Below, piece after piece: positions 45,138 to 56,900 of a stretch of DNA of 64,000 nucleotides. The stretch is taken from positions 14,260,001-14,324,000 of the forward strand of contig NC_003284.9 of the NCBI RefSeq assembly GCF_000002985.6. The letters are read 5' to 3'. Both the position numbers and the translations under genes were made by a program. The notes beneath the pieces were generated by a model, which saw only the letters and a program-made list of their open reading frames with translations, was not told where the DNA came from and made no database searches. The stretch's first letter is position 1, and every line of letters begins with the position of its first letter. The DNA is from Caenorhabditis elegans (lineage: Eukaryota; Nematoda; Chromadorea; Rhabditida; Rhabditidae).

Positions 45138-47727
45138 TCAGTGTTTGAATCTAGTGTCTCCCGATTTTCTAATAAGACTAAAGACCGCAATAGAAGTTAC
45201 TGCAGATATTAAGAAAATCACATCAAACCAGCGATGATAAAAATTGAACTGAAGATCTCCTAAGATTCTTGTTAGAATTTTGCGATACTCTGGCGGCACG
45301 TTCATTCGCATCAGCAGCACACTTGAAACAAAGTACATGCCCATGATTTGCGCAAATCCGAGAACGATTATATTGGATGAACGGACATTCGAAATTGACA
45401 CGAAGAATTTTGCCATTGTGATAAGAAGACCTGAAACAAAGAATTGCAATGTCTAATTAAAGTAAATTTCAATAGTTTGAATAAATGTCTCAAACTTCTC
45501 ACCTCTGACTGATGTAATAGCAATGACTCCTACCAGAAAGAAGGAGATGTACTGTGACCAGTAGCGGACGTCCATATCAATGCCAACGTAGTTTACACTA
45601 ACTTCTATCAACCGCGTCACAGGGTCCACCTAAAAGTTAAATTTTTTTTAAATTGATTTTTACTGAATTTAAATTACCTTTCCGACTCTATCAAATAGTA
45701 TGTTAACGAGAGATATAAAAATTTTCCAAACGCAATAAAGTGAGAAAAAATGACCAAGCACGTTGAAATATATTCCAATGAACGTTTTGCTGGAATTTCA
45801 GATTTGTTTTATCAAAAAGTTACTTTATGATCATGTGATCTTACCTAAAAGCAACCCTTTCTAACATATTCCGCAACTCCACCAATTCCAAAAACAAATA
45901 TCTGCTCAATGTCTCCAATGGTTTGATCTCGTTTTGCATCTTGCTTATCTGTGACTGTAAGTTGTTTTCGTTGCTGTTTTCACTGAAGTTTGACCAAAGT
46001 TTTGATAGGAAGCTTGGCTCTTGTGAAACTGAAAGATAATGTTAAACAGTTAAAGGAAAACATTAAAAATTAAAACCTTTTTCCGCAGTCAATCGTTTTA
46101 ATTCTAATTGATTCCTTGCCATTTTTTGTTTTTTGCTCACAATCATGTCCATTGCATGCTTCAGACGTTTTTCCAATTGTTGAGCTTGAATCTCTTCCAC
46201 CTAGAAAATCGTAAAAATGTAAATATTGTATTTTAATCCTATTTCACTTAGAACTTTTTTTTTTTAGAAATTAACAATTTTTGTAATTGTCCTGCTCACA
46301 CTATCAGCTGAAAAAGAGCTACTGAGTTGAAACTGCAAAAAGCCTATGCTTATCCCGCAGTCAGGATCCCATAATATTAACCACAAAAAATGCTAAAATA
46401 CTCACTGGTCTCATGAAAATAGTCATATATGAGTATGGAGCATTCACAGCTCCAAAGCCAGATAACACAGCCATAACCGTCACACCAATCACTCCAACTC
46501 GAGAAATCACTTGTTCAATTGTAAAAATTCCTGAATTTGAAAAGTTTATCTGTGCTCACTATCAGATAGAAAACCTCACCATGTTTTGCACTCAAAATTG
46601 GGAACGGATCTCCAATTTTCCAGAAGAAATATAAGAAAATGAACCATGAAAAAATTGTGAATGGAAAATGTAGTTTTGGTTGAACTGAAAACATCAAAAT
46701 TATCATTGAAAAAGTAGAAAATGTGGGTATTTTAACGAAAAAAAAACTCACTAAATGGTATTGTTTGAATAATCATGTAAGCCATGTACAACGGTATAAG
46801 AATAACCAAAGTGAGAAGTATTATTGAAAGGCAGTTTGTCCAACATTTTTGACGAGAACTGAAATATTCAAGGATTGCAGCGGTCAGAACAAAACAAAAA
46901 TTTTTATGAGGATTTGCATATCATCTCCATATTTCCAGATTTTTGGAAGGTTAATTAAAATTTAAAATACTTACGTTGGATCCAAAATATCCGCAATTTC
47001 AAAAATGATCAACTCAAAAAGTGAGCAGGATAGGGAAAATGTGAACGAGAATATGAACTGAACGACTCTGAAAAAAAACGAATGGGTAATTTTAAAAAAA
47101 TTGTTAAATTCTATTTGTAACCATTATCACTTATAGAAAATATATTCCAGGAAACGAAATGTTATGATTCTTTGGCATAAAAAATTGGAGGGATTTTTTC
47201 GCGTTTTCTAAAATTAAGATAGTTTTTTAGGATTGTATTTAACTGACACTGAATGTGGAGCATCAATTAATTATTATAAATGTAAAAAGACTCAAAGCAG
47301 ACAAAAAAGCTGAATTTAATAATAAAAAATAGTGTAAAAATACAATAATATTCAAACAAAAACTGGATTCCGGAGATTAAGTAAGTAAAATTAAAGATAA
47401 CGTCACAAAAAGTTTTCGAGATAATTTTGAGGAATGTGAGAGAGAAATTTAGTCTCTGTGGGCAATTTTGAGTCTTATTAACAACTGAAACATGTGCTAC
47501 TGAAATTTAAATCAAATTTACATCATGTTTTGAATAACATCGCGTTATTACAAGTTATCTGGGCTCCACTTTGAAGATGCCATCGAGGGATGATTAAAAT
47601 CTAAAAATACTCACCTATTGTGCACTTCATAATTTTTGAACAACTGTTTTGTATAAAAAATCCACCCGGCAATGAAAAACAGGATTAGTGAAACAAACAC
47701 AACCCAGGCGTCATAGCTTCCTTCCAT
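45138..47727 (-). CDS. gphr-1: Golgi pH regulator (GPHR/GPR89 family)
   Basis: Ten exons join in frame to 460 residues, the usual family length (human about 455): 47727-47615, 47067-46975, 46858-46752, 46684-46580, 46530-46406, 46200-46077, 46028-45845, 45789-45678, 45629-45503, 45430-45138. Diagnostic strings: [61 protein letters not shown] and [16 protein letters not shown]. The pattern is multiple membrane spans in both halves around a coiled-coil cytosolic loop encoded by the 46200 and 46028 exons. GPHR proteins are anion channels of the Golgi/ER that support acidification, glycosylation and trafficking. The gene lies 525 bp downstream of the RING gene on the same strand, farther than typical operon spacing. 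C. elegans has two paralogues; assignment to gphr-1 rests on recalled position. Confidence 0.9.
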
Positions 47728-48252
47728 TATTTTAAATTATTGTGCAGCAATCATGATAGTTTCAGTTCTTAATTGGTACTGATGATAATAAAACAATTTT
47801 CGCTAACAAAGTATGATTTTCAATCGATTATACACAATTTTTGTGGTTTGCTGAGCAAATTTCGTGTGAAAACTTCATAACATATACAGAAAATCGCTTA
47901 ACATAAAAAAAAAAGTACCACAACCAATGTTTTTCAAATACCACAGATGTAAAAAATTGAAAGAAAAAATGAAATGACAAGACAATTTTTGTGTGCACAC
48001 GCGGAGCTACAGTAATCACAAGAGAAATAGATATAATTGATTATTGCTGCTATATGACAAGAACAAGTTATTTTGGGTAAGAATTCAAAAAATTTGATTA
48101 CAAATTCGAAAACAATTTCAAAAAAAAAAAAACATACTCGGACAAAAGTTACCAGGAAATGTGGAGGAGAAAATGCCAATTTGAATGCAATCAAAGCTAT
48201 ACTTAGAAATTTGGGATAAATTTACACTTAGAAAACAAAAATAAAAGACTTT
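47728..48252. other. Spacer between the RING gene and gphr-1
   Basis: It holds AT-rich DNA with scattered T runs on the minus strand. No close trans-splice acceptor directly precedes the gphr-1 ATG, so I see no clear sign of an operon. Confidence 0.4.
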
Positions 48253-51200
48253 TCAATTCTTATTCTGCTCCAAAAGCTGACTAGAAGAGTTCCGAGAGCT
48301 GGTTTGGAACGAACGTCTCTTTTCAGAATTTCGTCGCGCAGAATCTTCATTCGCTGTAACACTATCATCATCAGAATGCGCTGCTTGGGATTTTCGTTCA
48401 TCATCTTCAGATTCTTCAGATTTTTTAGATTCACAATCTTCGGAAGGTTTGCTAACTTCGCGTTGTGGTGGCTCGGATTCTTCCTCTGACTCTGAAATGT
48501 CCGACACGGAGGAGTGATGTTTCTGAAAAAAAGAAAATTAATTTAAATGTTTGAAATCCTATATAATTTGTTACAATAATTTACAATAAATTTGTTACAA
48601 TAAAACATAGATTTCCTATTTTAAGTTGAAGATTTTGTTAAAGGTGGAGTTGCGAAATGTGAGACTTTGCTTTTTTAGGCCCAAAATAACCCAAAACTAC
48701 CGAAATTTGTAATAAGATAATTTTTAAAAGTTCTCAAAAAAAAGTTATGGTGGTTAAAAGTTAAGGAAAAATAGTGCTTTTCGAGTAAAGTAAAATATTC
48801 TGCCAACTTCTCGGTCTTGCAGCGTCTGGAGCTTAATTTTATATTTAAATATCACTTTTTAAAAAATATTGTGTTAAGTACATTTTCGGTCAGTGGCGCA
48901 CAAACAAAAGTTACATTTTTTAGTTCCACACGCTGCGACACCGAAAAGTTCGCAAACATTTTAGGCTGGAAATGGGCCTTTTTCCAGAACTTTGAACCGC
49001 CATTACTTTTTTTTGGAGAAGTTTTTAAAAAGTCTCCTGACAAATTTTGGTAGTTTTGAGTCATTTTGGGTCCAAAAGAGCAAAGTCTCAAATTTTGTTA
49101 CTCCTGTTGAATTTAAACTAGACATTTTGTATAATAACTCACCTGAAGTGGTTGCGAACTTGACCCACTGGATCCATCTTCACTTTCAACTTGACTAATG
49201 GGTACATCTTTTTCAGAAACTCTTTTCTTTTCATCCTCGTCGTCCTCATCGGTGTCATGCTCATTTGCAATATAAGACATTTCTATGCACTCCTTCACTT
49301 CTTCATCTCCTAGCTGCTCCATCGTGAGAACTTGGTGCATTGATTTCCCATTGCTACTTTTGCTACTTGAATGACGTTTTCGTCGAGTTGAAGAGTTGAC
49401 TGTTGGGTTGACTGGATCAGTGACCGTAGGGATTGGAGTTGGCGACCCGTTGAGACCTTCCACTAGACTCACAGTTTCGTAACTGAAAATGACATTTTTT
49501 CAAGTCTCAAAAAAAAAAGTGCGCCTATAAAACATAAGTATTGAATCATTTTCTTAAAGTTCGGTTATAGATTTACATTATAATTTTAGTCCTCCTAGTC
49601 CTAACCTAGTCTTATCTGAAAATTCGTAGTGAGAAACGGGAAAACGGTGGAATACATCGCATTTTTGCCTGAAGCAATCTTTCGTAATTCAAAGAGTAAA
49701 AACCTATTGTAGAAAGATCGAGTTACCGAATTTTGATTCAAAACTAGAGAATGAAAGACATATTTTTCATAACTCACATTTGATTCCTGGTCTGTCTGTG
49801 AGCTCGTAAACGGATCAAAGCTCGAAATGGTGATCGACAAATAGGACAGTTGTTATGCTGAAAACACCAATTTATTGTTTGACAACCCTAACAACAAAAA
49901 CCTTGTATCGCAATGAATCAGCACAGTTACTACATACACATAAATGTCGACACGGGAGAATGACGGTATCACGGATATCTGATAAGCAGATAATGCACTC
50001 CAAACCACTGTCGTCATCCATTGTTTCAACTGACTTGTTTTCAATTCCGAAAATTTCCTGAAACGGTTAATTTGACAAATCTGGTTGTAATGCATTTTGA
50101 AATCATGTGGTTTTACAAAAATGAAGCTGGAAAATCATTTTAAATTCACAAATTTAACTCTACTCATGATTCACCGAAAAATAAGCGCAAATGCAATCAA
50201 TCAAGAATAGAAACAGTGAGATCAGCGCCAAAGTTTGGAGAATTCCATTTTTTGGTACTTTTTCTCTCGCCTTGCATGTCTTTATTTTGTACAGAATTTT
50301 TAATTGGCTAATTCAAAATAATTCGAAATCATACCTGAAGAAGATATGTGACTCCATCACATGCAATTTTTTGTCGCAAAGGTTTCAACACCAACGCTTT
50401 ACTGCTGTCGTTACCGGTCTGAAAGAATAACAAGATTTGTCGTTTTCCAACATTTTTACAGAAAAATACCTCAATTGTACACATTGTTGTTTGCATCTGA
50501 GTGCTCTCTACGCCTGACGTTGTTATGGAAATGACGAATGGATAGTATAGACCAGAAGAATATGAAAGCTGAAAATAGTAATTAAATTGTGTCTGTTTTG
50601 TTTCCAAATTTTTTCAAAAAGAATTCTCGAATATAGACTCACATCATTTGTATCCCATCGTGAGGTATCAAAAACATATCCTCCAAACACCTGATCAGCA
50701 CCCGTTTCGAAATGAAAAGTTTCAGAGCTTTGTGGTCGGCGATTCCGGTATGCAAATCTGAAAAAAATCAACATTTCAATTACTAATTTACTTCAAAAAC
50801 TTACTGAATTTCTCCATCGTGATACATTTCCTTTGCGTGAAAGTGTACTTGTATCACACAAGCACTGTCACAATCGAATACAAAAGTGAGTTGGTACAGG
50901 TTTGCATTCAACTCTCCGTTATCCTTTTTTACCCGTTGAAATTTAACAGATTCTTTTCGAATATTGACAAGAAGGTTGAGTGGTCTGATTTCATCGTTTC
51001 CCAACGGTCCAGGTGGATAAGGAAACTGCAAAAAAATTGTTTAAAAGATGAAGCCGAATTGAAAAGGTGCCGATTAGATTTCTTGAAGTTTTCTTCAGTT
51101 CAGTTATTAATTTTTATACTTTACGTTTTCATCATTTTTCCATATTGCTCCTCTATATTTCGAATCAATTTTTATCAAAACTTACACTCAGGGCTCTGGA

Positions 51201-51669
51201 GCCTAGTTGATCCAGATCGCTATTCTCTCCGAATAGGTAGGCCTCGGGTCGTGCCATTTCGAATTTGCAACCGCACATGAGAAAGTGTGATCCGAAGTAC
51301 GATCCTGTAAGTTGAAGTATTAATAAAAAGCAATTTACAATTTTTCTTCATTTGTGATTTTAATTTGTATTTTTTGGATAAAAAGAATAGACGTTTTCAG
51401 ACTAAAAACCGAAAGAGAAACATAGTATAACAAAAAAAAAATTTTAATCTGGTCCTATTGGAGAGTTCTATGCTTCATTTCAACCCATTTTATTAAAATT
51501 TTAAAATTTCTTCTAAGAAGGAAATATTCTTGACTAATGTAGCATATACTTTCTAAAACTCACCAGCTGCGTTGGAGAACGTTATCTGTGCTTCGGGGTC
51601 CTCATCATCGTGCGAGTTTCCCCGCTCGTGTGTGTTCCTCCCCCGGAACACACTGGCTATCTGACCCAT
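48253..51669 (-). CDS. RING E3 ubiquitin ligase, mahogunin (MGRN1/RNF157) family
   Basis: Ten exons join in frame to 529 residues: 51669-51564, 51304-51186, 51025-50805, 50757-50643, 50568-50470, 50418-50335, 50057-49902, 49857-49778, 49482-49143, 48522-48253. The protein starts MGQIASVFRGR, with Gly2 fitting N-myristoylation as in mahogunin. The central domain has family strings SYFGSHFLMCGCKFE, FPYPPGPLGNDEIRPL and QVFGGYVFDTSRWDT. The RING finger (about residues 269-308) reads CIICLSDIRDTVILPCRHLC, then CSNC and CPICR. The tail is Ser/Asp/Glu-rich and disordered. The family attaches ubiquitin to targets involved in endosomal trafficking and signalling. A TTATTCACAG acceptor lies 17 bp before the ATG, so a 5' leader exon or trans-splice is expected. 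I recall this as C. elegans C11H1.3. The intron 48523-49142 carries a transposon-like element. Confidence 0.9.
48640..49106. mobile_element. MITE with long inverted ends in the RING gene intron
   Basis: Left about 75 bp (AGGTGGAGTTGC...GTGAGACTTTGCTTTTTTAGGCCCAAAATAACCCAAAACTACC) is mirrored at the right (GGTAGTTTTGAGTCATTTTGGGTCCAAAAGAGCAAAGTCTCAAATTTTGTTACTCCT). Inner AAAAAGTTCTC/GAGAAGTTTTTAAAAAG sequences pair as well. The outermost bases resemble the GGTGGAGTAGCGCC element but the body differs. No coding frame is supported. Confidence 0.75.
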
Positions 51670-51686
51670 AGTTTGGCCAATACCTG

Positions 51687-53941
51687 TGAATAAAAAATAA
51701 TTTATTATTTTAGGAAGTTTTATAAATGCAAAAAAAGGAGTAGAGGAATTGTATTAGAATATTATTAAATGGAAATATGAAATAGCAATTGGTTGATATT
51801 ATACTTCGAATCTCAGAATCACTAAAATGAAAACCAGAACTGCTTCTGCTTGATTTTTAACATACTTTTATGTTATTTGCAATGATTAAAAAATATATAT
51901 AATACGCGAGAAATTTGAAACTGGTTTGGCTCGATAAAAAATTGGTGAGAAACCCAAAATATCGTGAAAGAAGCGGTGGAATTAAAATGATTTGAGAAAG
52001 TAAATTTTGATAATACGAATTATAATTCGAAAAAATGGTGGTACTTAAAATATAGCAAATAAAACAGGTGAGAAAAAGTTTTGAGGTTTTTACTATATTT
52101 TAATCAAACCGTTTGTTTTATTTATTTTCAGGCATCGAAATTTTATGTACTCAAGCTTATAGTAAAAATACAAATATTTGATATATTAAACAGAGATAAA
52201 ACATAAATAACGAGCTCTAAAAAATTAGCATATTTTGGGAATTAAGAAAACCAGTGAAAGCCGTAAAAATGATCTGAAGCTATGAATAAGTTTGGTTAGA
52301 GACTCTATTTCTAGTAGATTACTTTATTATAATAATGAGCAGAAACAGATATTTTTTTAGCATTTTTTCACTTCATCATTAAATTAAAATCATTACAAAA
52401 AATCGATAGTCCTTGAGAAGAGAGACACCAATTTACAAGCAGGCAACAAACGAGAGAGAGCGTATTATCGTGTAAACGGTATATACGGGAGAAGAGTACG
52501 GGAGACCGACGGAAGAAAAGCAATGGGAGGTGTATAGGGTGGTGGCTGTGTTGTGCCTAGGAGGCAGGAAAATATAACGTTAAAAAGTGCAGACGCAGAC
52601 ACACCAATTGCCCCTCAGACTCCAATTCAGCTGTCTCCGTCTCTTCCTCGTCCTCATCGCACACCCTTAGACCGGTTGCTTAAAAGGAGGAGAAGCAAGT
52701 ACGCAAGCATTACAAACGACGACATTACTGACCTCTTATAATTAAAGTAATAAATTGTGAAAATGTACACCGTTTTTTATGAATTGCATAAAGCGAATTT
52801 ATTTATAAAAAGTTAATATATATAAAAGCTACATGTTCACTGATCTACAATTTTTGGTTTCAGATTTTTTTGAAATGTTGTTATCAACAGTCGAACTTTA
52901 AATTTTTCTTGAAAACTTGATACATAAATTAAAAATTGAACGATAACATTTGGCTAACTTTTTCCATGTTTGCCTTTGTGCAAAGGTTATCACTTGATTA
53001 TTTATTTTTTTGAAATCTGGAGCAATAAAAAAAAATAGTAAGGATAGAGATAAATACAAACTGAAGCCCTTATGTTTATTACAAGTTATGACAATTTCAG
53101 TGTAGTTTTGAAAATATCAAGTATTGCAGTTAAATTTACAATGCCAAAAAATCTAAGAAACATTACGAAGTTTTCATGAAAATACCTCGAAAACTATGAA
53201 AATAGATCAAAGAATATCCTTAAATATGAAAGAATTCAGACTTCATTGGGTTTTGAAAAAAAATGGAAGGGAAAAGGAATCTGATTAAAATCAGTTTTTG
53301 GCATTGTAGAAGTATACTTCAATAAGTTTGTTTTCAATGATAGAGCTTAGTCAGTTAACATTCAAGTTAACTTGTAATTGTAACCTGGTAATAAAAAATC
53401 AAAAGATAAACAAAAAATATTGTGGAATTATCAAATACAACTAATCGGAAAAAGTTGATTTTGAGGCAAACATAGCTTCATCTGCTGTACATTATGAAAA
53501 TTTTATTGAAGAGGAGTTAATGAAGTGGTACAAAACACGATGAAATGATAAAACATGAACAAAATCGAGTTGGTCACTATACACTAAACAGGACACGTAA
53601 TAAGAAAAGTCAATAGGCACGGAGAGACAAAAAGGTCATCCTACAATTGCGGTGGCTAACTGCATCTTAACTACGTCGTAGCATTAAAAAAGATTGATAA
53701 GACAGTGCGTGTATGAACGCACAAAAAGAAAAACCTAGCAGGACATCATGAGGTTTTATTTTAGCGTTTTTTTGCATATCATTTTTTATTCATTTTGTTT
53801 CAGTAAAATAAGTTTAGATTCATTTTTTAAAGCGAAAGTTAATAGAATAATTTGATCTTGAAGTTGAAAATTGTTGTTAATTTTTAAAAACTTTGTTTTC
53901 AAATTGCCTAATATTTTTTTGAAAACAGAACATAAAATAAC
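51687..53941. other. Divergent intergenic region between the RING gene and prx-1
   Basis: The stretch 52430-52745 is GA/CT-rich and less AT-rich: on the minus strand CTCTCTCTCG and TCTTCTCCCG strings look like a promoter of the RING gene. A plus-strand coding-like patch overlaps it (entered separately). The 53500-53760 part has a small hairpin (GTGCGTGTATGAACGCAC at 53705-53722). The rest is plain AT-rich DNA. Confidence 0.45.
52553..52741 (+). CDS. Coding-like terminal exon of unknown gene (uncertain)
   Basis: The open frame has no ATG and is entered after possible acceptors such as GTGCCTAG. It encodes KSADADTPIAPQTPIQLSP, then a basic stretch (LLKRRRSKYAS) and an acidic end (TNDDITDLL), with TAA at 52739-52741. 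AATAAA follows within 10 bp. Codon and residue use are much more protein-like than neighbouring DNA. No upstream exon could be joined with confidence; an in-frame TAG lies between the nearest ATG (52522) and this frame. Confidence 0.3.
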   Translation: MPRRQENITLKSADADTPIAPQTPIQLSPSLPRPHRTPLDRLLKRRRSKYASITNDDITDLL

Positions 53942-56900
53942 ATGAATCAAAGCTATCCGGCTTTCGTCAGCTTCCATTCGTTGAGTAATTGCTTTGCGTA
54001 TGCAAAACTGTTGACAGCCATCAACAACGCCAATGATTTGTCTTCGGCTAACGAGGTAAGAGTGAATGAACGACAGGGAATTGGGCAATAAAAATGTACA
54101 TGGAATAATTATTAAAAGTTTTGAAATTTTCCAGAAATTTGGTGGACCACTTCTTGGAAATTTTCGAATGAAAAGTTGTGATAACCCAAATATTTATTGC
54201 GATATTCAAGTTTTTGGTCAGTTCCCATTCACAAATGTGTTCATCAATTCGGTTTTTGCGGAGGTGTCCGGGTTTCACGAAAAGCAAGAGGTATGATTTC
54301 AATTTAAAAATACAATGATTTCAAGAAAATGTTATAAAATTGAATTTAAAAAAAGCAGAAACATAATAAACATTTTGAGTTTATCAATGTTAAAATTGTT
54401 TATAATTTTTTTTAATTATCTTAATTTTTTAGAGGAAGATTGTATTTTTCGCAAGCCTTACAATTTTTTTTTAATTTTAAAAAAATAACTGAGGATTTCA
54501 GGTTATCCTTGAAAAGATGGAAAGCAAAACATATTGTTCTCATATTGAAGTTGCTCCGCGGACTGAAGACGACTACTCAGTAATAGTAAGTTGTTTTTTC
54601 TTTCCATTTAAATTTTATTCTTATTTTGAAAGCGGATTTTCAAAATATCGAGAAAATAAGAGTTTTTACATACAAAAATATGTATTCAAAGATTTTTAGT
54701 GAACAGTAATCAAGAAAAAAAGTGGTTCAACAAAGTTTTGCTATAGTTTTTTTTCAGTTCAAGTAAAAACAGTTTCATAATCGTAATTTTGAATATCGAA
54801 TAAAAACAAACTTTCAGGCTCAATCTCAAAGTTCTATTGAAAACGAGTTTTTGAATCAAATTCGATTGGTTTCACAAAACATGATTATCCCACACTTTTT
54901 AAGCCCCGGAGTCTACGTGCAATTTAGAATTTGTAAGTGTTTTTTATTCAATTGCAGGAAAAATGTTTTAAAGTTTAGTCAATGTCAGACTGCAATCTGG
55001 GAAAACATACCATGTACTTTTTACCTGCATATTTCAGTGAATATTGTCCCGGCATCTAACAAGCCAGTAATGTTAAACAATGACACAGAGCTTCATGTGC
55101 AGACAGTTACCGAAGGATCTCAAAACGATGAAAAAGCAACAATGGCTCAAAAAGTTTCAAACGTAAGTTTATCAATATTTTGTAAGTTAGTATTTAAACG
55201 CATATCTGTTGATCAGTTAATTGTTATGATGCTTCTAGTTTACTTCGTACTTCCACATTCGTAAAACATTCAATACATTCTCTTAATTTAAGATTGTCCA
55301 AGATCTAAGCATGCAGGGATTTTTATCAAACTATGTGATAAACTTGGAAAAAACACCAATAATCGGAAGAGTGCTACCCAAGAAAACCGTAGAGTTATGG
55401 GTAAAAAGTGGTCTTGAAAAATTAGACAAATCTACCATCTACATTCCAGGAAAAGGCAGGTTTCTTTTATAAAAGTATTATTCTAAACTTGAAATTTATA
55501 GAATCTTGTCTATATTCGGAGCACGGAATTGTAGAAATCAGATCCCAAGGACGAGGAGAAAATGAAGAGAGATTTCAATTTTTCTATCTTCATCGTTCAC
55601 CAAACATTTACTTAAGAAACCAAAGCAATGAGCTAGACGCTTCCTTGTCACATATGTTTGAATCTCTCCAGGTTTGTGGAAAAATATTTCATTTTTATAA
55701 ACCGGAATATTTACAGCTTGAAAATAGGTGTCATTGTGTGGAAGGAACTAACACTTTGGAACCTTATATGAATATTAAAATTTTTGGAGTGACACAGAAT
55801 CGTATTTGTACGTTGAGATATTGTGAAATTATGATGGAGAAAGAGGTTTGTTTTTAATAAAAGTTTACTGACAATGCTTGATAGAAGAAAGTGATCAAAA
55901 AAACATACCAATCAAGTAAATATTCTTCACAAATTTTATTTTCACGCCAACTACTTGTCCAAGTTACCCAAAAAAAGTTAACTTAATTTTTCAAAAGTTG
56001 GCAAAGTTTGGCAAACCATGTTTCACCCAAACTTTGCCTATTTTTTATCCAAGTTATATTATCTGAGCTAGGCAATGAGAAAAACGCTTACTTCAGATCG
56101 AGAGTGTCGGCAAAAACCGAAATTAAAAAGTAAAAAAAAATCAAAATTGCATAAGTAAACCAAAAACTAATTTTCCAAATTGGAGATATAATTCCAGACT
56201 TTTCAATGGGTGAAAGAATTCGAACTGACAAATGTTTTGACAAAATCACTGCATTCGGAACTTCAAGGAAATCCAATTTTGCTGTCGGTTGAAGGAAAAG
56301 AGCTGGACGTTGCAGTAGACGGTAAACTCATTTCATGTTTCTATCCGTTTTATTGGGACTTGTTTTCAGATAAAGCAATTCGTTTGAAAGTCGTTCCGAG
56401 TATGAAAGGTCTTGTGAAAAGAGTAACTGAAAACACGTGTTTTTTATTTGATCTTACAACAGAGCTTATTTTCCAGGTATGTCTAAAAATAAATTTTGAT
56501 ACAAATAATAAATCAGGATTTTTTGCTCCAACCTCAGTTTTTTTTTCAAAAACCAACTTTGATGTTTTATAGCTGTATAGCTAAGTTTAAAACGATGAGA
56601 CAGATATAAATTGAACCTAAACTTTATACAATCAAAGAATTTGGTTAAAAAATATAATTTAATTTAGCAACTTGGAGATTTGAAGCAAAAACACGGGGAT
56701 ACGGAAAATACACGAAGACGCCGGAAAAGAACTGAAGAAGCCGAGGCCTCTGAACAAATTCCACAAAAGCCGGAAACAAGTACAATGGAAAACTTTGGTT
56801 TTGCACAAAACAAACACTTCGTTCAAATAGGGTTAGTTTAGCTATTTTTGCTAGAAGGATCATTGTAAAGGGTGATACGGTCTCCAAATTTTAGAAGCCA

